A DNA stretch of 25,524 nt. It comes from JANYCG01 sp031386665. Its GTDB lineage: Bacteria > Pseudomonadota > Gammaproteobacteria > Burkholderiales > Burkholderiaceae_C. Below, one piece after another: positions 4,937 through 13,158 of this stretch. The translations under genes were made by a program, and so were the position numbers. The stretch spans positions 1 through 25,524 of the forward strand of contig JANNCN010000057.1 of the NCBI GenBank assembly GCA_031386665.1, in the 5' to 3' direction. Below the pieces are notes generated by a model, which was given only the letters and a program-made list of their open reading frames with translations, did no database searches and had not been told where the DNA came from. Each line of letters opens with the position of its first letter. The stretch's first letter is position 1.

Positions 4937-7788
4937 GCCGCCAACTCCCGATTCATAGCCTCAAGCACCTTGGGCAGTTCCGCGCCAAACAGCTGGTACA
5001 CGCGGCCCATGCCGCCTTCCTGGGCGAAGGGGGAGTATTCAAAGTCGTCGGGCACGATGGTCAAGTTGCCTGCTATGTGTTCGCGGATCATGTCTAGCCA
5101 ATGGAGTTGTTCGGGGGTGAATGTGGTGTCGGCCTGCGTTTGCTGCGCCAGCCAGGCTTTGAAGTTGGCGTTGACGCGCTCGGGGAAGGGCACCAGCTCG
5201 TTGCTTTGGTGCATGGCAAAGCGCACCAGGCTGACCAGATCAGTCAAGATGCGTTTGCGGTTGTCGCCTTTGACCTTGCTTTTGTCGAGTGCGGCATAGG
5301 CTTGCCACAGTTGGCCTTCTGTCCACAAATGCGGCGGGGCTTGCAGGGTGTCGGCCAGAGCTTTAAGGGCTTCAAATGTCAGTGTTTCAGCCTGTAGCCA
5401 TTTCAGGCGTTGCGGTTGCTGATACAAAATTTGTAGCGCAGTGATTTCGTCTTTGTGGTCGGCGATGAATTTTTCAAAGCTTTCGACCGTGCCTTTGGCG
5501 CGGTCGCGGGCGGCTTCTGAAAAGTCGGCCTCCAGCAATTGGTCTTGCGTGACGGTGTCTATGACTTGCTCGGCCTTTTTCTTCAGGTCAATCAGCAGGT
5601 TGCGCAGGGCTGGGTCGCACAGGGGTTTGACTGCCGCTAGCGTGCGCCCTTCAACCAGCTCAGGGTGATTAGATGCAAGGTCTGGGTCCAGCGCCTCTAC
5701 GATGCCGCGCGCCAGGTCTTTCAGGCTGTAGCCGCCAGACGCTGCGGCGATGCGTTGCCTGTCGGGGTCGGTCAGCTCGCGGTCTAGCCGGGCAAGGCGG
5801 GCAGCTACGCTGCTCAGCACCTCAGGCTCTACATTGCCGAGCGCCACGGCTTGCAGTAGTTTGTCAAACGGGACAGACTTTTTCGCGTCCATGGGGGCCG
5901 AATCGGTTTTGTCTTGCTCGCACACGCCAACGCAATCGACGATGACGAAGTGCGTTTTGCTCACCGCGTCGGGTGTCACGGCCTGCAGGTCGTTGGGGTC
6001 GCAGATGCGAACGCCACGGCCTTTCATCTGCTCAAAGAAGTTGCGGCTTTTGACTGAGCGCATGAACATGACGATTTCAACCGGCTTGATGTCGGTGCCG
6101 GTGGCAATCATGTCCACCGTGACGGCAATGCGGGGGAAATAGCTGTTGCGAAAGGCGCTGATCAGGTTCTCGGGCGTTTCGCCCGTGGTTCTGTAGGTGA
6201 TCTTCTGGGCAAAGTCATTGCCCTTGCCAAACTCTTCACGCAGGATTTCAACAATCTTCTCGGCGTGGTTGTCGTCTTTGGCAAAGATCAGGGTTTTGGG
6301 CACTTCGGTACGGCCGGGGAAGATTTCGGTATGCAGCTTGTCGCGGAAGGTGCGGACGATGGTGCGGATCTGGTCGGGCGTTTGCACGGCGCGGTCCAGC
6401 GCGTCGGCGTCGTAGGCCATGTCTTCGTCCAGCTCTTGCCAGCGGGTTTTGCGCGTCAGGCGGTCGCGGTAACCCACGGAGTAGCCGGCCTCCACCTGTG
6501 CACCCTGCTCGCTCACCTGAGTGCGGATGCGGTAGACGTCGTAGTTGACGTTCACGCCATCGGCCACGGCCTGGGGGTGGCCGTATTCCATGACCAGGTT
6601 CTGGTTGAAGAAGCCAAAGGTCTGCTTGGAGGGCGTTGCCGTCAGGCCGATGAGATACGCGTCAAAGTACTCCAGCACCTGGCGCCACAGGTTGTAGATG
6701 CTGCGGTGGGCTTCGTCGGTGACGATGATGTCGAAGGTCTCTATGGGGAAGGCTGGGTTGTAGGCGATGGGGTCGGGCGTTTTGAATAAGTTGCCCAAAC
6801 CGTCCACGCTTTGCTCGTCGTCTTCCGCCGCGAGCTCCCTGCCCTTGAGCATGCTGAACAGCCGTTGAATGGTGCAAATCGTGACTTTGGCCGTGGTGTC
6901 TAGCTGGTTGCTTTGCAGGTGCTGGACGATGTATTCCTCACCAAACTTGTAGTTGTTGTACGGCGAGGTGTATTGGTCAAACTCTTTTTTGGTCTGGCGG
7001 CCCAGGTTGCCCCGGTCTACCAAAAACAGCACGCGCCTGGCACCGGCGAACTTGATCAGGCGGTAGATAAAGCTGATGCTGGTGAAGGTTTTGCCGCTGC
7101 CGGTGGCCATCTGGATCAGGGCACGGGGTTTGTTGGCTTTGAGCGAATTTTCCAGGTTGCGGATGGCGATGACTTGCGCGGGCCAAAGGCCTTCCTCCTT
7201 CAACGGCGGCAACGTTTGCAGGCGGCCAAGGAGAGTGGGGGCGGCGGCGCCAGAGCCATAGGTCGCAAGGGACTGCTCTGCCGCATCGGTCGAGCTACGC
7301 GGCTGCTGCCCTGAATCAAACCCTGGAATTGCTGAACCCGTGGAAGGGTAGGCTTTGGCGGTTGCAGTCCAGGTGGACAAAACAGCCGCCAAGGTTTCGG
7401 GCTTGTGAAAAGCAAACACGCTGCGTGCGCGCGGCTGCGGGTCCAGTCCCTGAGTGAAATGGGTTTCTATGCCGGTGGACTCGTAACTGAATGGCAATGG
7501 CCGCACCCAGGCGGGCAACGAAGCGGGGAGTCCTTGGGAGTATTTGGCGCTTTGCACTTCCACGCCAGTCAATGTGCTGCCTCCCTTCTTGGCTTCGATC
7601 ACTCCCGCCGCCTTGCCGTCAATATATAGCAGGTAGTCGGCTACGCCATACCCCTCATTGAGGCGGAATTCGCGCAAGGCCACTCCACGTGCGGCGTGGA
7701 TATTGGCCTCTGCTGTGTTGCATAGGTGCCAGCCTGCCTGTGTTAGCAGCTTGTCAATATTGACTCTGGCTTGTTGCTCTGGCGTCAT
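4933..7788 (-). CDS. hsdR: Type I restriction enzyme R subunit (nuclease-translocase)
   Basis: A 951-residue HsdR of the EcoEI-like, DEAD/DEAH-helicase type. The N-terminal PD-(D/E)xK nuclease is visible as D51 in GYGVADYLLYIDG and E65-A-K67 in GVIEAKK. The superfamily 2 motor follows: Walker A ATGSGKT (228-234), DEAH (358-361), GLTATP (381-386), and motif VI-like EQMKGRGVRI. The C-terminal third resembles the EcoEI R C-terminal domain, ending near the conserved YQLFG. It would translocate and cleave unmodified DNA when bound to the S/M complex. The start is ATG 7788 with an AGGGAGA ribosome site. hsdS overlaps its stop, but hsdM, normally adjacent, is absent. A short sequence resembling a dispersed environmental repeat (encoding HPELVEG) is embedded at 5650-5668, and residues 145-195 look like a low-similarity insertion. 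Confidence 0.95.
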   Translation of the reverse strand: MTPEQQARVNIDKLLTQAGWHLCNTAEANIHAARGVALREFRLNEGYGVADYLLYIDGKAAGVIEAKKGGSTLTGVEVQSAKYSQGLPASLPAWVRPLPFSYESTGIETHFTQGLDPQPRARSVFAFHKPETLAAVLSTWTATAKAYPSTGSAIPGFDSGQQPRSSTDAAEQSLATYGSGAAAPTLLGRLQTLPPLKEEGLWPAQVIAIRNLENSLKANKPRALIQMATGSGKTFTSISFIYRLIKFAGARRVLFLVDRGNLGRQTKKEFDQYTSPYNNYKFGEEYIVQHLQSNQLDTTAKVTICTIQRLFSMLKGRELAAEDDEQSVDGLGNLFKTPDPIAYNPAFPIETFDIIVTDEAHRSIYNLWRQVLEYFDAYLIGLTATPSKQTFGFFNQNLVMEYGHPQAVADGVNVNYDVYRIRTQVSEQGAQVEAGYSVGYRDRLTRKTRWQELDEDMAYDADALDRAVQTPDQIRTIVRTFRDKLHTEIFPGRTEVPKTLIFAKDDNHAEKIVEILREEFGKGNDFAQKITYRTTGETPENLISAFRNSYFPRIAVTVDMIATGTDIKPVEIVMFMRSVKSRNFFEQMKGRGVRICDPNDLQAVTPDAVSKTHFVIVDCVGVCEQDKTDSAPMDAKKSVPFDKLLQAVALGNVEPEVLSSVAARLARLDRELTDPDRQRIAAASGGYSLKDLARGIVEALDPDLASNHPELVEGRTLAAVKPLCDPALRNLLIDLKKKAEQVIDTVTQDQLLEADFSEAARDRAKGTVESFEKFIADHKDEITALQILYQQPQRLKWLQAETLTFEALKALADTLQAPPHLWTEGQLWQAYAALDKSKVKGDNRKRILTDLVSLVRFAMHQSNELVPFPERVNANFKAWLAQQTQADTTFTPEQLHWLDMIREHIAGNLTIVPDDFEYSPFAQEGGMGRVYQLFGAELPKVLEAMNRELAA
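5650..5668 (-). repeat. Short dispersed-repeat-like insert inside hsdR (encodes HPELVEG)
   Basis: The 19-base plus-strand segment TTCAACCAGCTCAGGGTGA differs at two positions from the short TTCGACAAGCTCAGGGTGA element that I know as widely scattered in environmental proteobacteria, where it produces in-frame HPELVEG peptides. Here it encodes HPELVEG within HsdR and keeps the frame. The identification rests on memory of the motif. Chance similarity or an ordinary codon stretch is possible. Confidence 0.35.
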
Positions 7789-7853
7789 GCATCTCCCTTT
7801 GTAGGCATTCTAGGGGAGCGACGAACGACTATGAGCCAAATTTACCGGCGAAT

Positions 7854-8549
7854 TTATCCGCGTACAGGCACCGTTTTCAAAATGTCTGCGCGCAAAGTGG
7901 TCCAACTTTTACCGCCGTCAATCACAAAACGCTGGTTCACTTCGAGTTCAAGCCCAACGTATTGTTCAGGCGAAAAGCGTGTGCGAAGCAGTGACGCCAA
8001 CCCGTCACACCGGCCTTGGTAGGGGTAGTTTCGCCGCAGTTTCAGGTCGGGTCGGAGCTGCCGCATCGCAGCCAGCCATTGCTTTGAAAGCAGGCGCTCC
8101 CCTGGGCGCTGCGGGTCGTACAACCACGCAACGTCGGCTTGGCGGATCTCGCCATCGAGTTCTGGCGTGAAACTGTGAGATGCGATGTGCACCACACGCT
8201 GTCCGGCTGCAATCAGGCGTTCAACTTCACCTTCTACCTTGTCGCGGTACGGTCGGTAATGGCGTGCCGCAATCTCGCGGCGCACGGCAGGCGGCAAACC
8301 TCGGGTAATTTCGGAATGCAATTGACGGTGGCCGATTGAACGGTTCAAGTCGATTAGCAAGCGGGTTGTGGTTGACGCAAAAAGCGGTGCGTTGTGTGCA
8401 ACAGCCAACTCGCGCGCCAGCAGCAAGGCACCCCTGTCCCAGCCACGATGAGATTGCAGCAACGGTTCATGACCCGCAAACAGCGCCGCGTACGCCGACG
8501 GAACCTGATGTCCACCGTGTTCGCAAGTGACGATCAACGCATCCTTCAC
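7854..8549 (-). CDS. N-formylglutamate amidohydrolase family protein
   Basis: A 231-residue protein starting MKDALIVTCEHGGHQVPSAY. The CEHGG motif (9-13), a conserved arginine/aspartate set in RLLIDLNRSIGH, and HIASHSFTPELDG are characteristic of the FGase family of zinc amidohydrolases. Classical members remove the formyl group from N-formylglutamate in histidine degradation. This one is not near hut genes, and the family also includes related deacylases, so the true substrate is open. Its ATG at 8549 overlaps the stop of the upstream transglutaminase-like gene by four bases (ATGA), so the two are translationally coupled and probably act on related peptide or amide substrates (inference). 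The stop is 65 bases from the hsdR start. Confidence 0.88.
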   Translation of the reverse strand: MKDALIVTCEHGGHQVPSAYAALFAGHEPLLQSHRGWDRGALLLARELAVAHNAPLFASTTTRLLIDLNRSIGHRQLHSEITRGLPPAVRREIAARHYRPYRDKVEGEVERLIAAGQRVVHIASHSFTPELDGEIRQADVAWLYDPQRPGERLLSKQWLAAMRQLRPDLKLRRNYPYQGRCDGLASLLRTRFSPEQYVGLELEVNQRFVIDGGKSWTTLRADILKTVPVRG

Positions 8550-9379
8550 ACAGAATTTCCATCGCTGTCAACCTCATAAGTCGTCACTTGAAATTTGCTC
8601 AGCGTGTTTGGCCCGAACGCCATCGTGAGCGGCACGTCCCCCGCGTCGCGGCCCCGAGCCATCAGCACCCGCCCGATGCGCGGCGTGTTGTGGCGGGCAT
8701 CGAAGGTGTGCCAACGGTCGCCCAGAAACACTTCAAACCACGCGCTGAAATCCATCGGGTAAGGCACGGGCGGTATGCCAATGTCGCCCAAGTAGCCGGT
8801 GCAGTAGCGCGCAGGAATGTTCATACAACGGCACAGGGTAACAGCCAGGTGCGTGAAATCGCGGCACACGCCCGTGCGCTCGCGGTAACCCTCCAGTGCA
8901 GTGCGCGTGGCACGGGCAGCGCTGTAGTCAAAACGAATGTGGCCCTGCACAAAATCACAAATGGCCTGCACGCGCGCCCAGCCCAAGGGTGTGTATCCAA
9001 ACTGGTTCCAGGCAAATTGCAGCAGCTCGCTGTCAACTTCGCAATAGCGGCTAGGCAATAAAAATTGCAAAGTCTCGGTGGGCAGGTGGGTGGGGTCGTG
9101 TTGCCAGGCGCCCCACTTCACTTCATCGGGCAAGCCCGAATCTCGAACGACCGCCTCAGAATGGAAACCGACTTGGCTCACACCCGTCAGAGCGTTCACC
9201 CGACCACACAGATTGCCAAAAACATCCAGGTACTCGTCGGCCGCAAGACCTGGACTGACAGAAACAACATCGGGTTGCAAAAGATCCCCTTGTCGAGACG
9301 GATGAACATGAAGCAGGTAGACGATGGCCATCGGCGAGGTGATGGCCAACTCAATGTCAAAACCGATTTTGATCCACAT
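8546..9379 (-). CDS. Transglutaminase-like cysteine peptidase/amidase family protein
   Basis: The predicted 277-residue protein starts MWIKIGFDIELAITSPMAIV. ATG 9379 is chosen because AGGA sits six bases upstream and homologues begin with this strand; an in-frame ATG at 9439 would add 20 unlikely residues. The transglutaminase-core triad is visible: Cys in RTGVCRDFTHLAV, His and Asp in WHTFDARHNTPRIGR. The N-terminal half is the beta-rich domain usual in bacterial members, and there is no signal peptide, so it is probably cytoplasmic. The bacterial family includes proteases and amide hydrolases of unknown substrate. It is the first gene of a two-gene operon with the N-formylglutamate amidohydrolase family gene, overlapping it by four bases. 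The 246 bases upstream (9380-9625) contain no gene that I can support. Confidence 0.87.
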   Translation of the reverse strand: MWIKIGFDIELAITSPMAIVYLLHVHPSRQGDLLQPDVVSVSPGLAADEYLDVFGNLCGRVNALTGVSQVGFHSEAVVRDSGLPDEVKWGAWQHDPTHLPTETLQFLLPSRYCEVDSELLQFAWNQFGYTPLGWARVQAICDFVQGHIRFDYSAARATRTALEGYRERTGVCRDFTHLAVTLCRCMNIPARYCTGYLGDIGIPPVPYPMDFSAWFEVFLGDRWHTFDARHNTPRIGRVLMARGRDAGDVPLTMAFGPNTLSKFQVTTYEVDSDGNSV

Positions 9380-9625
9380 GAAAATTCCTAGGAAGAAGAC
9401 TGCGCGACCGCATGACCGCACAAAATTTGGCATGCACATGCCAGCCTGCCTGAAGTGTGCCTAGCTTTGCCTGCAAAGCTTGTAGAGCATCAGCACGGGT
9501 CAGTGTCGTCCGCGGGGAATTTTGCTTGGCAGAAATTTCCTACAAGGCTGATTCATGCAGTTTCTCGCTTCGCCCACGCTTTTCTACCGTCGCACTCTTA
9601 GGGAAATCGGTCGCTTGTCTGCACA

Positions 9626-9946
9626 TTAGGCAGCAACTTTACGCAGCGTTCGCGGCTGGAGTTCTGCAAGTGCTGACAAGATGGCTGGTACTGCGGAGGC
9701 CAAATCTTCAATGCGATTGGTACGAGCGAGCACGATGAGTATTGATACGGGCAACGAAACCAGGTTTTGTTAATACTCCATGCCTTTGTCAGCGGTCAGC
9801 AGCACGTCAAACTCACCGGCAGCAAGGGCAAGAAGCTTGCCGTTCTTAATGCTCGCCCAACCCCTGCGCTGAACAGTCATGGACGAATGCCCTAGCAACA
9901 AAGGGCCGAGACGGCCAGGTACGGATTCGTCAAGCAGGATGCGCAT
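9626..9946 (-). pseudogene. DUF5615 PIN-like toxin, interrupted by a premature TAA
   Basis: From ATG 9946 the frame reads MRILLDESVPGRLGPLLLGH and onward to LLTADKGMEY, a normal DUF5615 (VapC/PIN-like) N-terminal half with the conserved RILLDE acid and the TADxxxEY motif. TAA at 9770-9772 then stops it at 58 residues. The same frame continues without further stops: QNLVSLPVSILIVLARTNRI, then EDLASAVPAILSALAEL and QPRTLRKVAA, to TAA 9626-9628. That is the normal C-terminal half. Intact members usually read EYQQN here, so a CAA-to-TAA change is the simple explanation. The start overlaps the antitoxin 3' end by 17 bases. The truncated product lacks the last strand and helices and is probably inactive. 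Confidence 0.85.
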
Positions 9947-10148
9947 CGAGCACGAGCGCCATTTTGGCATCTTCAAGAACTTGAATGGCGAGTTCCCGAC
10001 TTACAGAGGGGAAGTCTTCCAAGAAAATTTCTAATGAGTCGCCTGCTTCCAAGTGCTCGAAGATGATACGAACAGGCACCCGCGTGCCTATGAAAACGGG
10101 CGTGCCACCTAGGATCTCAGGGTCTGAAATGACGCGTGGGGACTTCAT
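9930..10148 (-). CDS. DUF433 antitoxin
   Basis: A 72-residue protein from ATG 10148 (MKSPRVISDPEILGGTPVFI then GTRVPVRIIFEHLEAG). This is the recognisable DUF433 domain (PEILGGTPVFxGTRVPV), a winged-helix-like antitoxin domain usually paired with DUF5615 toxins. ATG 10148 is preferred over ATG 10160 because GGAG lies about ten bases before it. It overlaps the toxin gene by 17 bases, the standard layout. The antitoxin is intact although the toxin frame is broken. It probably binds its own promoter within the short gap up to 10208. Confidence 0.88.
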   Translation of the reverse strand: MKSPRVISDPEILGGTPVFIGTRVPVRIIFEHLEAGDSLEIFLEDFPSVSRELAIQVLEDAKMALVLDAHPA

Positions 10149-10208
10149 GAGGAGCTCCATGCAAAACTACAGTTTACCGCTTGGAAGCGGCGGGGTTTTT
10201 GTTGCTGC

Positions 10209-11021
10209 TTAAGGTACTGAACAAACCTTGGATGAGCTATCCAGCTTCCGATGCACGTATGACAGGATGCCTAGGACATCGATTGCATTCTGCTCCGGCA
10301 TTGCCCAGATGACTTTGGGGGCGTGCGCAGTCGGGTTTCGGATTGCTCCGAACACCCCTATCAGCAGATTGGTGATGCCCTTCTGCTCGCTCACCTGGTT
10401 GTCGGTCTTGAGCGTGTTGATTGCGATGATCGGAGTCTTTGTAGAAAAGGCTTGGCTTACAAGGTCGGCCCCGTCCGATGTCAAGCCTGACATGACCCGG
10501 ATTCGCTCGGCAACTCCCTTTACCGCTTCCAAGACAGCATGAAAATAGTTCTGTCGGAGCAATTCGGCTTGGCAGCACTTCAGAACTTCAGCGTGCGTCG
10601 CGCGACTCTGAAGCAACGTGCGCAAGTGTCCCGCGCTAGCTCGCACGGCTTCCAGGGTGGTTTCAACTGTCGTGTGCACCGTTTTGCCGTCCTCTCGGAC
10701 GGCGTAACCAGCAAAGGCAAGAGCTACGTTTAGATTGTCGCGCCGCCAGCGGAAAAGTTCGGGCTCGCTCGCATACCTGGCCGGTGACATCGCCTTGTTT
10801 ATGAACAAAATCAGATGGTTCCCGATATCCTGCTTGTTTTGCATCGCAGCGAATGCGTTGTGAAGGCGCTGCCACTTTGTCTGCGTCGGTGAAGGGTCCA
10901 GTGCGCCGACCTCACGCAGGATGTGCTCGATCTCCTGGCCCCGTAGGCCTTGCGAAGTGTCACCGAGGATCTTGCACGCTGCCTAAAGTTGCGCGGAATC
11001 GAAGCAAGGGAGATTTGCCAT
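10209..11021 (-). pseudogene. TIGR02391 (Ymh-type, HEPN-like) gene with a premature TAG at codon 13
   Basis: A frame from ATG 11021 reads MANLPCFDSAQL, then TAG (10983-10985), then AACKILGDTSQGLRGQEIEH and on without further stops to 10209. The full 270-residue reading matches the usual TIGR02391 arrangement: an N-terminal DTSxGLxGxEIxxIL segment, then the C-terminal domain with LNVALAFAGYAVREDGK, RQNYFHAVLEAVKG and RNPTAH. RNPTAH fits the Rx4-6H motif of HEPN ribonucleases. The family occurs in mobile and defence regions and is often called abortive-infection-like. GAG-to-TAG at one codon would explain the break. Translation might restart at ATG 10844, giving 211 residues that keep the HEPN-like part, so residual function is possible. 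It lies directly upstream of the broken DUF5615 module. Confidence 0.8.
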
Positions 11022-11075
11022 AGGAGGTTTGTTTGCGGTTTTTCCCGAAATTAATAGTCGACGTGGCGATCACCC

Positions 11076-13019
11076 TCACTCCACCGTCACACTCTTAGCC
11101 AAATTCCGTGGCTTGTCCACATCCGTCCCCCGCGCACACGCCGTGTGGTACGCCAGCAATTGCAGTGGCACGACGTGCAACAACGGCGACAGCTCGCCGT
11201 AGTGCTCAGGCATGCAGATGACGTGCATGCCTTCGCCACTTTCGATTTTGCTGCCCGCGTCGGCCAGCACGTACAGCACGCCGCCACGAGCACGGACTTC
11301 GTGCAGGTTGCTTTTGAGCTTTTCCAACAGCGCGTCATTGGGGGCAACGGTAACGACGGGCATAGCGCTGGTCACCAGGGCCAGCGGGCCGTGTTTGAGC
11401 TCGCCTGCGGGGTAGGCTTCGGCGTGGATGTAGCTGATCTCTTTGAGCTTCAGCGCGCCTTCCAGGGCGATAGGGTAATGCAGGCCGCGGCCTAAAAACA
11501 GCGCGTTTTCCATTTTGGCAAAGTCTTCGGCCCACGAGATAACTTGGGGTTCGAGCGCGAGCACGGCGCTCAACGCGGCGGGCAGGTGGCGCATGGCTTT
11601 GAGGTGGCGGGCTTCATCTGCAGCGCTTAAGTGGCCACGCGATTTGGCGAGCGTCAAGGTCAGCAAAAACAGGCCGGCCAATTGCGCGGTGAAGGCCTTG
11701 GTGGAAGCCACGCCAATCTCGATGCCCGCGCGCGTGATGTAGGCCAGCTCGCACTCGCGCACCATGGCGCTGGTGGCCACATTGCAAATGGTCAGCGTGT
11801 GGTTCATGCCCAAGCCTTGGGCATGGCGCAAAGCTGCCAGGGTGTCAGCGGTTTCGCCCGATTGGGTGATGGTGACAACCAAGGTTTTGGGGTTGGGTAC
11901 GGATTCGCGGTAGCGGTATTCGCTGGCGACTTCAACCTGGGTCGGGATTTTGGCGATACTCTCCAGCCAGTACTTGGCGGTACAACCACTGTAGTAGCTG
12001 GTGCCGCAGGCCAAGATCAACACCGAGTCGATGTTTTTGAAGATTTTGGCGGCTGTTAAACCTGCCTTGTCACTGTTTTGCGGCACAAACAGATCGGCCA
12101 CGATGCCCTCAACGCCTTCCAGCGTGTCGGCAATGGCGCGCGGTTGCTCAAAAATCTCTTTTTGCATGTAGTGGCGGTAGGGGCCAAGCTCGGCCGCGCC
12201 GCTGTGGGCGTTGACGGTTTTGACGGGGCGTTTGTCGGCGGCCACGGCTTTGTGGGCTTTGTCGACCAGCCAGAACTTGCCCAACTGAATGTCCACCACG
12301 TCGCCCTCTTCCAGGTAAACGATTTGGTCGGTCACACCGGCCAAGGCCATCGCGTCACTGGCCAAAAAGTGCTCTTTGCCGTCTTTGCCTACGCCCAAAA
12401 TCAGGGGCGAGCCAGCGCGCGCGCCAATCAGGCGGTGCGGTTCGTCTTTGCAAAACACGGCAATGGCATAGGCCCCGTGCAACTGTTTGACGGCGGCTTT
12501 CACAGCCTCAAAAATGTCGCCGTCGTACAGGCTGTCGACCAAATGGGCGATGACTTCGGTGTCGGTCTGGCTTAAAAAAGTGTAGCCCCGGGCTTTGAGC
12601 TGGGCGCGCAGGTCGTCGTGGTTTTCAATGATGCCGTTGTGCACCAAAGCAACGCGGCCAGGGCGAGCGTCGGGGGCGTTGCCAGTGCCGTTGGCCTTGC
12701 CGTTGGCAAACACTGAATCGGGCCCGTGGCTGAAATGCGGGTGCGCGTTGTGCACAGCGGGTGCGCCGTGCGTGGCCCAGCGGGTGTGGGCGATACCCAA
12801 AAAGCCTTCCAGGTGGGTGGCCGCGACCTGGTCCATGAGCTCGGCCACGCGCGATGTGCTGCGCGCGCGCTGCAAACCAGCGGGTTGCTTCGCGTCACGG
12901 CCATCGGCATACACCGCGACGCCACAAGAGTCGTAACCCCGGTATTCAAGGCGCTGCAAGCCCTGCACCAGGATGGGGACGATGTTGCGGGTAGAAACTG
13001 AACCGACGATGCCACACAT
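11076..13019 (-). CDS. glmS: Glutamine-fructose-6-phosphate aminotransferase (isomerising)
   Basis: A 647-residue GlmS, the first committed enzyme of hexosamine synthesis: fructose-6-phosphate plus glutamine gives glucosamine-6-phosphate. It starts MCGIVGSVSTRNIVPILVQG, with the catalytic N-terminal Cys2 of the class II glutamine amidotransferase domain, followed by HTRWATHG and VHNGIIEN. The C-terminal half has two sugar-isomerase (SIS) domains (CGTSYYSG, ITQSGETADT, HAEAYPAGELKHGPLALV) and ends LAKSVTVE. It is about 38 residues longer than the E. coli enzyme, partly because of a Gly/Asn/Ala-rich insert (about FSHGPDSVFANGKANGTGNA) before VHNGIIEN. An AsnC-family regulator is divergent, with 139 bases between the two ATG starts. 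No ribozyme-type leader is visible in that gap. Confidence 0.98.
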   Translation of the reverse strand: MCGIVGSVSTRNIVPILVQGLQRLEYRGYDSCGVAVYADGRDAKQPAGLQRARSTSRVAELMDQVAATHLEGFLGIAHTRWATHGAPAVHNAHPHFSHGPDSVFANGKANGTGNAPDARPGRVALVHNGIIENHDDLRAQLKARGYTFLSQTDTEVIAHLVDSLYDGDIFEAVKAAVKQLHGAYAIAVFCKDEPHRLIGARAGSPLILGVGKDGKEHFLASDAMALAGVTDQIVYLEEGDVVDIQLGKFWLVDKAHKAVAADKRPVKTVNAHSGAAELGPYRHYMQKEIFEQPRAIADTLEGVEGIVADLFVPQNSDKAGLTAAKIFKNIDSVLILACGTSYYSGCTAKYWLESIAKIPTQVEVASEYRYRESVPNPKTLVVTITQSGETADTLAALRHAQGLGMNHTLTICNVATSAMVRECELAYITRAGIEIGVASTKAFTAQLAGLFLLTLTLAKSRGHLSAADEARHLKAMRHLPAALSAVLALEPQVISWAEDFAKMENALFLGRGLHYPIALEGALKLKEISYIHAEAYPAGELKHGPLALVTSAMPVVTVAPNDALLEKLKSNLHEVRARGGVLYVLADAGSKIESGEGMHVICMPEHYGELSPLLHVVPLQLLAYHTACARGTDVDKPRNLAKSVTVE

Positions 13020-13099
13020 AGTGATTTCTCCAAAAAGTTAGCCGACCTGACCAAGGAAGCAGCAATGCTAGAACCAATGAAGAAAAATATGGAGTTGAT

Positions 13100-13155
13100 A
13101 TTTCACGAAATTTGGCTTTTAATTTCATTTGAAAATCAGAACGGTCAAATATTTC
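13100..13155. promoter_or_regulatory. Repeated ATTTC/GAAAT palindromes in the glmS-asnC divergent region
   Basis: The AT-rich gap between glmS and the AsnC-family gene contains ATTTC-AC-GAAAT (13100-13111), ATTTC-ATTT-GAAAAT (13122-13136) and AAATATTT within CAAATATTTCAAA (about 13146-13157). Imperfect AT-rich repeats spaced at roughly two helical turns are what Lrp/AsnC regulators bind. The likely role is autoregulation of the AsnC-type gene and possibly control of glmS (inferred). No experiment or matrix score supports it here. Confidence 0.4.
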
Positions 13156-13158
13156 AAA

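Noticed and set aside
6265..6789. Plus-strand ORF of 174 codons within hsdR
   Set aside because: It is antisense to the helicase domain of HsdR, which is fully supported by motifs. The long open frame is a GC effect.
7789..7853. A missing hsdM hidden next to hsdR
   Set aside because: The gap is 65 bases and hsdR overlaps hsdS, so there is no space. No methyltransferase motif (NPPF/DPPY) was seen in any frame of the island.
9457..9738. Plus-strand ORF of 93 codons
   Set aside because: It lies antisense to the second half of the DUF5615 frame and to gene-free DNA. The protein has no recognisable domain, and the minus-strand reading matches a known family.
10237..10578. Minus-strand ORF of 113 codons inside the TIGR02391 gene
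   Set aside because: It is another frame of the HEPN-like gene, whose own frame has clear family motifs.
13020..13099. glmS ribozyme or riboswitch in the glmS leader
   Set aside because: The leader is short and AT-rich and lacks the conserved core. The ribozyme is known mainly from Gram-positive bacteria.
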